63,542 bases of DNA from Aquibacillus halophilus (GTDB lineage Bacteria; Bacillota; Bacilli; Bacillales; Amphibacillaceae), in contig NZ_WJNG01000022.1 in NCBI RefSeq assembly GCF_009649745.1, forward strand, positions 1 through 63,542. Direction: 5' to 3'. Below, one piece after another: positions 21,179 through 29,162 of this stretch. The translations under genes and the position numbers were made by a program. Every line of letters starts with the position of its first letter. Position 1 is the first letter of the stretch. A model generated the notes under the pieces. It was not told the DNA's origin. It did not search any database and saw nothing but the letters and a program-made list of their open reading frames with translations.

Positions 21179-21975
21179 TTCACCATCTCTTCTTCTGTCG
21201 TGTACGCTTTGGGAACTTCCTTTCCCTTGTTCTCTAATTCCCGCTTTAGCCGTTCAACAAATGGAGGTTCTAATTGTTGCTCTTCTATAAAAATTTGTGC
21301 AGGTGGTCCGCTTTTCAGTACTCTTCCAGATTTCATCATCATTATCCTGTCTGACACAGCAGCCTCGTTCATATCATGAGTAATCGAAATAATAGTTAAA
21401 GACTCTTTGTGTTTTAACTGATTTAGTGTTGAAAGTAATTCACGCCGGCTTTTGGGATCTAACATTACCAATGATTCATCTAATACAATAATAGAAGGCT
21501 TTAAAGCGAGAATTCCAGCGATTGCAACCCTTTGTTTCTGGCCACCAGATAAACGAGATGGATCATGTTCGCAAAAGGCTGACATTTCTACCATCCGAAG
21601 AGCCTCGTTGACTCTTGGCACCATTTCTTCATACGACATATTTACATTCTCCAAACCAAAAGCTACATCATCCTGAACTGTCGTACCAATGAATTGATTA
21701 TCAGGGTTCTGGAAAACTAGCCCAATATGTCGTCTAACTTCCCATTTGGAATCATCAGTAAGTTCCGTTCCAGCTATACAAATTCGCCCCTTCTGCGGCT
21801 CTAACAATCCCACTAATAATTTTGCCAGAGTTGATTTACCAGACCCATTATCACCGATTATGGCCAACCATTCCCCCTTATTAACAGTAAATGAAACAGC
21901 CGATAACGTCTCTTCTTCTAGTCTTTTATCATATTTAAAAGTCAGTTCTTCTACCTCTAATATAGGTTTACCCAT
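21148..21975 (-). CDS. ecfA1: ECF transporter ATPase EcfA1
   Basis: Partner ATPase, 275 aa from MGKPILEVEELTFKYD, which follows GGGGGTG at good spacing; the longer upstream frame lacks an RBS. Walker A GDNGSGKST, Q-loop VFQNPDNQFIGT, signature RLSGGQKQR. Walker B reads IIVLDESLVMLD, so the usual LDEAT after the catalytic Glu is altered to LDESL while the Glu is kept. First of the ecfA1-ecfA2-ecfT trio. Confidence 0.93.
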   Translation of the reverse strand: MGKPILEVEELTFKYDKRLEEETLSAVSFTVNKGEWLAIIGDNGSGKSTLAKLLVGLLEPQKGRICIAGTELTDDSKWEVRRHIGLVFQNPDNQFIGTTVQDDVAFGLENVNMSYEEMVPRVNEALRMVEMSAFCEHDPSRLSGGQKQRVAIAGILALKPSIIVLDESLVMLDPKSRRELLSTLNQLKHKESLTIISITHDMNEAAVSDRIMMMKSGRVLKSGPPAQIFIEEQQLEPPFVERLKRELENKGKEVPKAYTTEEEMVKWLCKSCLMV

Positions 21976-22070
21976 CTCCTTCACCCCCTCTTTTTTTCCA
22001 TTCATTTAGGAAATACAAGCTCTTTTGGCCTAGTTACCTCTAGGTAATTTAAATTAGATATTTATCATTT

Positions 22071-23015
22071 TTAAAATGAAATAAGAAATGATACGGTCAA
22101 CATGATTGCTATTGATCCGTTAACAAGCACTAAATTTTTAACAGCTACTTGGAATGTTTCCGACTTCAGTTGTTTTCTATTAAACTGACAAACATGCTTA
22201 TAAACTGGAATACTAACAATTAGAGATAGTAAAACAACTACTGGTAGTAAACCTAGTGTCGCAGCAATAATTATTGCTAAAAATGAGCCCACATATAATG
22301 CATTAAACAACCATATAGAATAACGTTTTCCTAAATAATAAGGTAAAGTATATCGCTTGTTTGCAATGTCATCATCCAAATCACAAATATTATTTGCTAA
22401 CATCAGGTTAGCAATGGTAAAGACACAGGGTAATGAAATCAATACAATCTCAAGTATTAAAATAACATCTACAAAGAAGCTTACATATCGACCTTCCCAA
22501 AGTAATTGAGCAATTCCTTGATCAAATGCATTTACATAGACTGTTAAGAAAATAATCCCGAAACCCATCGTTGCTCCTGAAAAGACTTCTCCTAGTGGCA
22601 TCCGGGATAGTGGGATAGGCCCAAAAGTATAAAAAATACCAATTGCAAAACAGATCATACCGATAAAAAGCACTAACAGATCTGTTCGAAATACTAACCA
22701 TACCCCAAGTCCAGTTGCTATTACCAACATTGTAATGATAGTAGCGACAACCAAGCGTTCAGGAATGTCTTGTTGACCAATGATATTTCTTTCGATTCGG
22801 TAATTTTGATTCAAAGCTTTGCGATAGTCCATATAATTGTTAATTGCTGTCGTTGTTAAATCAAAGATCAACATCGATCCAAAGAAGATCAGTGTATTTA
22901 AAGGTTCAAACATGTCAAAACGATAAATAACGAACAACGTTCCAATTAAGAATGGAAAAACGCTTGCGATTTTGGTTTGAATCTCTACTAACTTAAAAAA
23001 TGTGTATAACGACAT
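22071..23015 (-). CDS. UbiA-family prenyltransferase, DHNA prenyltransferase-like (DmkA/MenA type)
   Basis: Integral membrane enzyme expected to attach a polyprenyl chain to 1,4-dihydroxy-2-naphthoate, giving demethylmenaquinone. 314 aa, about eight to nine membrane helices. Two Asp-rich motifs are visible: NNYMDY (about 59-64) and NNICDLDDDIANKR (about 203-216). The start MSLYTFF follows GGAGGTG. It lies 26 bp downstream of the flavin transferase gene. In the Listeria EET locus the equivalent DmkA makes a quinone pool used by Ndh2; the same role is inferred here. The substrate is not proven by sequence. Confidence 0.88.
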   Translation of the reverse strand: MSLYTFFKLVEIQTKIASVFPFLIGTLFVIYRFDMFEPLNTLIFFGSMLIFDLTTTAINNYMDYRKALNQNYRIERNIIGQQDIPERLVVATIITMLVIATGLGVWLVFRTDLLVLFIGMICFAIGIFYTFGPIPLSRMPLGEVFSGATMGFGIIFLTVYVNAFDQGIAQLLWEGRYVSFFVDVILILEIVLISLPCVFTIANLMLANNICDLDDDIANKRYTLPYYLGKRYSIWLFNALYVGSFLAIIIAATLGLLPVVVLLSLIVSIPVYKHVCQFNRKQLKSETFQVAVKNLVLVNGSIAIMLTVSFLISF

Positions 23016-23041
23016 TTGACCCACCTCCAGCAACCTTTAGA

Positions 23042-24082
23042 CTAGTTACCTAGCACAAACTCTTCACTCGTCAACTCAAAAACTTCTTTTAATCCCGAGG
23101 TTATATATATTTTTTTATCGGTACTTACAAAAACAGCTTCTACTCCGTCAAATGATTCTATATAATCCATTCCACCCTCTAATCCCTTAGAAAATACTGA
23201 GGTGGACAAAGCATCACCATCAATTGATTCAGTACTAATAATCGTTACTCCTGCAATATCATTCATAAATGGATAGCCGTCTTTTGGGTTTAACAGGTGA
23301 TGATACTTTGTTCCATCAACTTCTAAATAACGCTCATAGATACCCGATGTTACGATTGATTTATTGGCTTCCGGTATTTTTCCTACTGTTTCTCCCCTTG
23401 GTGCAAACGGATTCTGAATACCAACAGTCCATGCATTGCCTGATGGATTATTTCCAAGTACATAGATGTTTCCACCCAAGTCGATAATAGCTGTTGTTAC
23501 ATTATGGTCCTTCAAGACTGCTACAACTTCATCGGCAATAAAGCCTTTGGCAATTGCACCTAAATCTAATTTCATACCTTTTTCCCTTAAAAAAACAGTG
23601 CTTTCTTCTGAATTTAGTTCAACATCTTTATAATTTATTAAAGATAGGATTGCATCTATTTCTTGCTGATTGGGTTTTCGAGCATCATCATATCCAATAT
23701 GCCAAAGTTTTGTTAATGGACCAATCGATATATCGAAAGAGCCACCGGACATCTCACTATAGGTTTTCCCAGCTTCTATTAATCTATATATATCATTTGA
23801 TACGATAACTGGTTCGACTCCAGCATTTTTATTAATCTTTTCAATATCTGATTCGGTTTCGTTTGTTGTTATTTGGTTTGATAAAGATTGTATTTTTTTA
23901 AATACAGGCTCTAGAACATCCTCTTTTCCTTCATCGTAGATCTTCACTGTTACAATAGTTCCCATTAAAAATTCCGTTTTCTTGTAAGGATTATTCGTTA
24001 GCTCTGTTGTGGTAGTCTGACTACAGCCAATAACTAGTATAAGTATAATCAGCCAAGCTACTAAAATATATTTTCTATTCAT
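23042..24082 (-). CDS. FAD:protein FMN transferase, ApbE-type lipoprotein (FmnB-like)
   Basis: Covalently attaches FMN from FAD to Thr/Ser residues of extracytoplasmic targets. About 346 aa. The N-terminal signal ends in the lipobox LVIGC, so it is a cell-surface lipoprotein. ApbE motifs: EFLMGTIVTVKI, GGSFDISIGPLTKLW, LDLGAIAKGF, IIDLGGNIY, HLLNPKDG and the metal-site DALSTSVFS. I start at MNRKYILVAW (ATG); a TTG three codons upstream is too close to the AAAGG RBS. In Listeria, FmnB flavinylates PplA; no PplA gene is present here, so its target must be elsewhere. Confidence 0.92.
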   Translation of the reverse strand: MNRKYILVAWLIILILVIGCSQTTTTELTNNPYKKTEFLMGTIVTVKIYDEGKEDVLEPVFKKIQSLSNQITTNETESDIEKINKNAGVEPVIVSNDIYRLIEAGKTYSEMSGGSFDISIGPLTKLWHIGYDDARKPNQQEIDAILSLINYKDVELNSEESTVFLREKGMKLDLGAIAKGFIADEVVAVLKDHNVTTAIIDLGGNIYVLGNNPSGNAWTVGIQNPFAPRGETVGKIPEANKSIVTSGIYERYLEVDGTKYHHLLNPKDGYPFMNDIAGVTIISTESIDGDALSTSVFSKGLEGGMDYIESFDGVEAVFVSTDKKIYITSGLKEVFELTSEEFVLGN

Positions 24083-24128
24083 TTCACTCAAAACCTTTCT
24101 AATGAGGATAGTAGTTTCTCATTCATTT

Positions 24129-24176
24129 AAAATAATATCTTCGTGGCTACACGACAACTTGTGAATAATTTCACAT
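24129..24176 (-). promoter_or_regulatory. Rex-type operator and putative promoter of the flavin-transferase operon
   Basis: Palindrome TTGTGAATAATTTCACAT at 24159-24176 matches the Rex consensus TTGTGAA-N4-TTCACAA at 13 of 14 fixed bases. It also fits the CRP/Fnr form TGTGA-N6-TCACA exactly. Next to it on the minus strand is TTGTCG (24152-24157), a 17-bp spacer and TATTTT (24129-24134), 47 bp upstream of the ApbE start. Rex senses NADH/NAD+, a sensible control for this cluster. The box is certain as a sequence; the regulator is inferred. Confidence 0.6.
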
Positions 24177-24395
24177 TTACACCGTAATCTTATCACTGGC
24201 TAAACCATCTGTCTATATGGATTAAAGCCTCTATAGATGTCAAAAACAAGATAAAGGTTCACTAAATCCTACTGTTATTAGGTTTAAAGCTATTAATTAT
24301 TATGTGAATACATTTCGAACATTTAAGTTTAAGATGTTTTGTTACTAATTCGTGAACAATTGAACATCTTTTTTATCTATTATCTTTAAAAACCA
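24177..24395. other. divergent intergenic spacer, no gene found
   Basis: This is where pplA lies in the Listeria EET locus. I see no frame with a lipobox or FMN-binding repeats. A weak half-site TGTGAATACATTTCGA near 24303 is the only other dyad-like element. Confidence 0.6.
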
Positions 24396-24424
24396 TTTAC
24401 AGTAAATGTTTATAGGATTACAAT
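24396..24424 (+). promoter_or_regulatory. ndh2 promoter (sigma-A)
   Basis: TTTACA, a 17-bp spacer and TACAAT, 67 bp upstream of the ndh2 ATG. Confidence 0.7.
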
Positions 24425-24491
24425 AAAGTTAGTTGTTCAGTACTTCACAATATAAGAGGTTTAAAAAGTATTATAAAGGAGTGAATGAGAA

Positions 24492-26399
24492 ATGGCTGAA
24501 AAAAACATTGTCATCATTGGCGCTGGTTATGCAGGTGTTCATGCGGCTAAGAAATTGGCCAAAAAGTACAAGAAAGACCCGTCTGTTTCTATTACATTAA
24601 TTGACCGTCATTCGTACCATACCATGATGACTGAGCTTCATGAGGTCGCAGCACACCGTGTTGAGCCAGATGCAATTCAATTTGATCTTCGTCGTCTATT
24701 CAATCGAACAAAGGTTAATTTGGTCACAGATAACGTTACACATGTTGATCATGATAATAAAACCGTTACTACTGAAAAAGGATCCTTTTCTTATGATTAC
24801 TTAATTCTTGGTATGGGCGGGGAGCCAAATGATTTTGGTACGCCTGGCGTTGGCGAACATGCCTTTACCCTATGGTCTTGGGAAGACGCAGTAAAATTAC
24901 GCGGACACATTGAGAAAACAGTTCAATCCGCAGCACAAATCAGTGACGAATCAATACGGAGAGCAATGCTTACATTTACTGTTTGTGGGTCAGGATTTAC
25001 AGGAATCGAAATGGTTGGTGAATTAGTAGAATGGAAGAGTCGTCTAGCTAAAGATCATAAGTTAGATGAAGAAGAAATCACATTGTATGTTGTTGAAGCA
25101 GCCCCAACAATCCTAAACATGTTAGAGCGAAGGGATGCTGACAAGGCTGAAGCATATCTGGTGAAAAAAGGAGTTAAAATCCTTAAAAATGCTCCCATCG
25201 TTGAAGTAAAACCTGATGCTATTCTATTAAAATCAGGGGAAGAAATCCCAACACATACACTAATATGGACAGCTGGTGTTAAGGCTAACTCTGATACTAA
25301 GGACTATGGAATGTCTTCTGGACGTGCAGGCCGATTAAAAGTTAATGAGTATATGGAATCTGAGGATTTAGATGATGTTTATGTTATCGGTGATTTAGCT
25401 TATTACGAAGAAGAACCCGGCAAACCAACACCACAAATAGTTGAAGCAGCAGAACAAACAGGTATGACAGCAGCCAAGAGTATTATTGCAGAGATCAGTG
25501 GTGGGGAAAAACAAGCATATAAAGGTAAGTATCACGGAGTTATGGTATCCATTGGTGCAAGATACGGAGTGGCAGATCTAAGTGGAATTCATTTGAGTGG
25601 ATGGTTCGCTAACTTCATGAAACACATAGTTAATTTGTATTATTTCTTTGGTATTAGAAGCGGCTATTATATGTTCCAATATGTCATGCATGAATTTTTC
25701 CACACCAAAGACAAACGCAACATTTTCCGGAACTTCTCAACACGATATGGCAATGTTCTTTGGAGCTTACCTTTGCGGGTTTTCGTTGCTGGTTTTTGGC
25801 TTGTAGAAGCAGGTGCGAAAATTTGGGGAGAATCAACCTGGAAAGAAGCTACATCAAGTTTCGCCAATGTACCTAAATTATTTAATGGACTAGGAGAAGA
25901 TTCTTGGTTAGTCGGGTCAACTGTCCGGATGCCATTTGAATGGCTACAATCAACAACCAGCGGTGCTAGTGAAGCTGCTGATGCATCGGAATGGGCAACA
26001 CCAATTTTGAGCAGAATGCCAGGGATCTTTCAGTGGTTTATGGAGATTGTCCTTCCAACTCCAGAGATGGCTGTTATCATGCAAAAAATGATGGTTTTCA
26101 TAGAACTCGGAATCGGATTAGCAATCTTAGGTGGTTTATTTACTTGGCTGGCTAGTGCTGCTAGTGCAGGGTTTCTAGTGATGTTTACATTATCTGCAAT
26201 GCTTGGCTGGGATAAGGTTTGGGCATTACCAGCATCCATCGCACTAATGAATGGATCTGGTCGGACATTTGGTCTAGATTACTGGGTTGTACCTTTCCTA
26301 CAACAAAAAGTAGGTAACTGGTGGTACGGGAAAGAACAAGCCATCTACTCAGATTACGATAAAGCTACACAAAAGAAAAATAGTAGAAAAGCATCCTAA
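24492..26399 (+). CDS. type II NADH dehydrogenase with C-terminal membrane domain (EET Ndh2-like)
   Basis: Oxidises NADH and passes electrons to membrane quinone without proton pumping. 635 aa, much longer than ordinary NDH-2 (about 400). Residues 1-400 hold the FAD Rossmann motif IVIIGAGYAGVHAA, the NADH-binding TVCGSGFTGIEMVGE and the C-terminal FAD motif VYVIGDLAYY. Residues from about 430 on form a DoxX-like domain with several membrane helices (AGFWLVEAGAKIWG, IELGIGLAILGGL, WALPASIALMNGSGR). This two-part architecture is that of Ndh2 in the Listeria EET locus. AAAGGAGTG RBS. It diverges from the ApbE operon and leads the plus-strand arm. Confidence 0.93.
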   Translation: MAEKNIVIIGAGYAGVHAAKKLAKKYKKDPSVSITLIDRHSYHTMMTELHEVAAHRVEPDAIQFDLRRLFNRTKVNLVTDNVTHVDHDNKTVTTEKGSFSYDYLILGMGGEPNDFGTPGVGEHAFTLWSWEDAVKLRGHIEKTVQSAAQISDESIRRAMLTFTVCGSGFTGIEMVGELVEWKSRLAKDHKLDEEEITLYVVEAAPTILNMLERRDADKAEAYLVKKGVKILKNAPIVEVKPDAILLKSGEEIPTHTLIWTAGVKANSDTKDYGMSSGRAGRLKVNEYMESEDLDDVYVIGDLAYYEEEPGKPTPQIVEAAEQTGMTAAKSIIAEISGGEKQAYKGKYHGVMVSIGARYGVADLSGIHLSGWFANFMKHIVNLYYFFGIRSGYYMFQYVMHEFFHTKDKRNIFRNFSTRYGNVLWSLPLRVFVAGFWLVEAGAKIWGESTWKEATSSFANVPKLFNGLGEDSWLVGSTVRMPFEWLQSTTSGASEAADASEWATPILSRMPGIFQWFMEIVLPTPEMAVIMQKMMVFIELGIGLAILGGLFTWLASAASAGFLVMFTLSAMLGWDKVWALPASIALMNGSGRTFGLDYWVVPFLQQKVGNWWYGKEQAIYSDYDKATQKKNSRKAS

Positions 26400-26400
26400 C

Positions 26401-26418
26401 AAGTGAATGTTTTCACAT
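26401..26418. promoter_or_regulatory. second Rex-type palindrome
   Basis: AAGTGAATGTTTTCACAT has the GTGAA-N4-TTCAC core and starts one base after the ndh2 stop codon. It matches the Rex consensus at 11 of 14 fixed bases. It could act on transcription into the eetB-dmkB genes; no clear promoter was identified next to it. Confidence 0.45.
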
Positions 26419-26426
26419 AAAAAGCA

Positions 26427-26471
26427 GACCATTGCAGCGAAAGGCTAAAATGCCTTTCGCTAGTAATGGAA
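26427..26471 (+). other. stable hairpin between ndh2 and the downstream genes
   Basis: GCGAAAGGC-TAAAAT-GCCTTTCGC is extended by CCATT and AATGG outside. No U tract follows, so it is a poor intrinsic terminator. It may be an mRNA processing or stability element inside an ndh2-eetB-dmkB transcript. Confidence 0.5.
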
Positions 26472-26506
26472 GTAATCCTATTAAAATAGTAAAGGAGAGA
26501 AAAGAT

Positions 26507-26617
26507 GTGAGAGTCCATAATTTAACTGATCAACACACCGTTCTGTATTTCTTTTTTGTCCTTTACTATTTTCAACTATTAATAGCAAGTACTGTAGCAG
26601 CTAATTCCCGAAAATAA
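26507..26617 (+). CDS. possible 36-aa membrane peptide
   Basis: A GTG-started frame (MRVHNLTDQH then a hydrophobic stretch VLYFFFVLYYFQLLIASTV) is preceded by AAAGGAGAG at workable spacing. It lies where eetA is in the Listeria locus but does not resemble a NusG-domain-II protein. The same RBS could instead serve an ATG that is immediately followed by TGA. It may be a real small protein, a remnant or chance. Confidence 0.25.
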   Translation: MRVHNLTDQHTVLYFFFVLYYFQLLIASTVAANSRK

Positions 26618-26762
26618 CTACAAAGGATGTCTCTCCAAACGTGGTGACAAATAGTATGTTTCACCTACAAACTAGTAATCGAAATGGATAGTCAAATGAT
26701 GATTGAATAATTAGTTCCTAACTTAGCTACTTGAGAAACTGATAGATTGGAAGTTGATGAAA

Positions 26763-27293
26763 ATGACCAAAAACCAACGCCTTGTTTACATTGCATTGTT
26801 AGCTTCTCAAGCCGTAATTATAACTCTATTAGAACGAGCTATTCCGTTTCCATTTGCCATTGCCCCTGGAGCCAAACTGGGATTAGCTAACATTATTACA
26901 CTAATGGCTCTATACACCTTATCAACTAAAGATGCTGGTAAGGTGGTAGCCATCCGTATCATTCTAGCGACCTTACTGGGTGGAACCATTTCTTCTTTTA
27001 TGTATAGTGCATCGGGTGCATTATTAAGTTTTCTAGGTATGTGGGGTGTAAAGAAATTAGGGTCCTCACGAATAAGCCTGATTGGTGTTAGTACAACTGG
27101 TGCGGTACTGCATAATGTTGGTCAGCTGGTTGTCGCAAGTTGGATTGCACAAACTTGGACTGTTCTTCTCTATCTACCCGTCCTATCCCTTGTAGGAATA
27201 CTATCAGGCATTGCAATTGGTATTGTTGCCAATTACTTATTAACTCATGTTGAAAAATTACATTATTATAGGGATTTACAAGAAATCGACTAA
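26763..27293 (+). CDS. Gx transporter family membrane protein (EetB-like; HepT component I annotation)
   Basis: 176-aa integral membrane protein with about five helices. The ECF S-component-like signature PFAIAPGAKLGLANIITLMAL and the LGGTISSF and HNVGQLVVA segments are typical of the Gx family, often annotated as heptaprenyl diphosphate synthase component I. The start is set at MTKNQRL, 9 nt after GGAAG, although TTG and ATG codons lie just upstream. It is followed 22 bp later by the prenyl synthase. EetB of Listeria belongs to this family and is required for flavin-based EET; its biochemical role is unknown. Confidence 0.85.
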   Translation: MTKNQRLVYIALLASQAVIITLLERAIPFPFAIAPGAKLGLANIITLMALYTLSTKDAGKVVAIRIILATLLGGTISSFMYSASGALLSFLGMWGVKKLGSSRISLIGVSTTGAVLHNVGQLVVASWIAQTWTVLLYLPVLSLVGILSGIAIGIVANYLLTHVEKLHYYRDLQEID

Positions 27294-27315
27294 TTAAAAG
27301 AAAGAGGGTATTACT

Positions 27316-28296
27316 ATGCGTGTACATCAAATGTGGAATGGTTATCCAGATTTAAAAGAAGATTTATCTGTGGTACTCAAATTAATAGAGTCACATATAC
27401 GAGTTCACAATAAAACCGTTGAAACAACGATCAAAGAATTAGTACACTCAGGTGGAAAACTTCTTCGCCCTGCTTATTCTCTTTTATGTGCTCAAATTGG
27501 ACCTGATAATGATAAGGATAAAGCAATTGCAGTTGCTGCAGCTTTAGAAACATTGCATATGGCTACACTTATACATGATGATGTAATTGATGAGGCAGAC
27601 ACTCGGCATGGAATCTCTACCATCCATTCAAAATATGATAATAAATTCGCAATTTATTCCGGTGACTATCTATTCTGCGTTTGTTTTACCATACTGTCTA
27701 AGCACGCCACTTCTTTAGCTCATTTAGAGTTTAACTCCCGGAGCATGGAGAAAATATTGAGTGGTGAATTAGAGCAATTGGATTCACGTTATCGATCAGC
27801 GGTTACAGTTAAAGATTATTTATCACGTGTTTCAGGTAAGACAGCACAGTTATTTGCGGTTAGTTGTTATTCAGGAGCAATCGAAAGTCAGGCTTCTCGT
27901 CGACATACGATGAACGCTTGGAATATGGGACATCACATTGGTATGGCTTTTCAAATTATGGATGACATATTAGACTATCAAGGGGATTGTAACACATTGG
28001 GGAAACCAGTCATGGCCGATATTAAACAAGGAATATATACACTGCCACTTATTTATGCAATGCAAGCAAATCCGGGTGCTTTCCAACCGCTATTAGATAA
28101 AAAATCGTCACTTACTGATGAAGATATGGTTTCACTTACTGAATTAATTAAGAAATATGAAGGTGTTGAAAAAGCACTGTTACTTGCCCAGAGATACACA
28201 GACAAAGCAATTAAGCAGCTTAACAAGCTACCTGATGGTCCATACAAAGAAAAACTTTATCAGATAACAGCAGCATTGCTTAACCGCACCGTTTAA
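27316..28296 (+). CDS. polyprenyl diphosphate synthase (DmkB/HepT-like)
   Basis: Trans-prenyl chain-elongating enzyme supplying the side chain for menaquinone. 326 aa. First Asp-rich motif HDDVID (87-92, followed by EADTRHG) and second motif MDDILDYQGD (215 on) are intact, as are GGKLLRP and GKPVMADIKQG. It follows the EetB-like gene and pairs logically with the UbiA prenyltransferase on the opposite arm. Chain length cannot be predicted with confidence. Confidence 0.9.
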   Translation: MRVHQMWNGYPDLKEDLSVVLKLIESHIRVHNKTVETTIKELVHSGGKLLRPAYSLLCAQIGPDNDKDKAIAVAAALETLHMATLIHDDVIDEADTRHGISTIHSKYDNKFAIYSGDYLFCVCFTILSKHATSLAHLEFNSRSMEKILSGELEQLDSRYRSAVTVKDYLSRVSGKTAQLFAVSCYSGAIESQASRRHTMNAWNMGHHIGMAFQIMDDILDYQGDCNTLGKPVMADIKQGIYTLPLIYAMQANPGAFQPLLDKKSSLTDEDMVSLTELIKKYEGVEKALLLAQRYTDKAIKQLNKLPDGPYKEKLYQITAALLNRTV

Positions 28297-28438
28297 CTAT
28301 TTACAAATTTTAATAAAACAAGGCTCATTTCGTAAGTTTTGTTGTTCTTAATATTCGCAGTTGATGTAAATTGCGTCGTAACTTCTGCATTGATTTGCTC
28401 TCTTTCACTCTAGTTAAATCGCGCTATACTAACGTTTC

Positions 28439-28550
28439 GGCAGAATACTTCGCTTTCCATGGGCACGACCTCAGCCTCCTCAGAATCAAAGAACGATTCT
28501 TCCGGGGTCTTCGGAACGCGCTGTTCCCATAGGAGTCTACGTATTCTGCC
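28439..28550 (-). repeat. repeat module E2, copy B
   Basis: 112-bp imperfect palindrome. Its ends read GGCAGAATACTTCGC and, in reverse complement, GGCAGAATACGTAGA. An inner GAATC/GATTC hairpin lies at the centre. Closely similar to 49822-49934. Confidence 0.8.
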
Positions 28551-28772
28551 TCCACTAGTAGTAGTGTTCTGGATTATTGAAGAATAAAACCCATAGTGTC
28601 TAAGTTTCATGAGCATTTTTCCAATTAAAAAGGGGTGTTTATCCGCATCTTAGAATAGCTTTCTGTTCAAGAGTGAAATATCACTACTCATTAATTTGAA
28701 AATTTTATTGCGTGTCGTGTATTTCCAAGGCTAGTATAGTGTTGTAAATTGATAACTATACTTATAGTATGG

Positions 28773-28960
28773 TGATTGGAGCGCAGGTCAGTCGACTCCA
28801 GCGGGAAAAGCGACGGCTGAAAATCCCGTAGGACAAGAAAAAACTTCGAAAGCGATACATCGAACGCAGAAAAAGTGTTTTCCTTTTTCAAGGAAGTGGT
28901 ATTCTTCCGAGGAAGTTGAAGCGTTGCCCGCGGAAAGCGACTGCCCGGAGCGCAAATCAA
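28773..28960 (-). repeat. repeat module E1, copy B
   Basis: 188 bp, reverse complement of the module at 4289-4476 with the same length and only scattered differences. Confidence 0.85.
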
Positions 28961-29068
28961 CATTGCAGTCGATTAAGAAAAAGTATATAAATAAAATTTT
29001 AAAAAGTTACGCCGCATTCTATAGACATTGTGTAAAAACATCAATCTTTAGAAAACAGACTAAAACAG

Positions 29069-29103
29069 AAAAGCTGATCCCCAACGTAGGTATCAGCTTT
29101 TTA
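29069..29103. terminator. bidirectional terminator between dmkB and yabR
   Basis: AAAGCTGAT...ATCAGCTTT stem with a T tract on the right and an A-rich left flank. It serves the converging dmkB and yabR units. Repeat copy B lies between dmkB and this hairpin. Confidence 0.85.
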
Positions 29104-29162
29104 TTAATTAATATAACCAAGGCATTTACATTCTTTATAGGACTCTCTTTATAGACAGCAAG

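Larger units (their letters stand above)
28321..29060. mobile_element. composite non-coding repeat, copy B (inverted relative to A)
   Basis: 740 bp between dmkB and its terminator. Order on plus: R end (AGGCTCATTTCG... with GTTGATGTAAATTGCGTCG near 28361), module E2 (28439-28550), spacer, module E1 (28773-28960), L end (AAAAAGTTACGCCGCA near 29001 to AACAGAC at 29060). The flanks carry an exact 7-bp direct repeat TAAAACA at 28314-28320 and 29061-29067, directly abutting the element. That is strong evidence for insertion. No transposase is encoded. The whole element is reversed relative to copy A. Confidence 0.82.

Noticed and set aside
24083-24158. FMN riboswitch upstream of the flavin-transferase operon
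   Set aside because: The interval is too short and has none of the RFN-element conserved stems.
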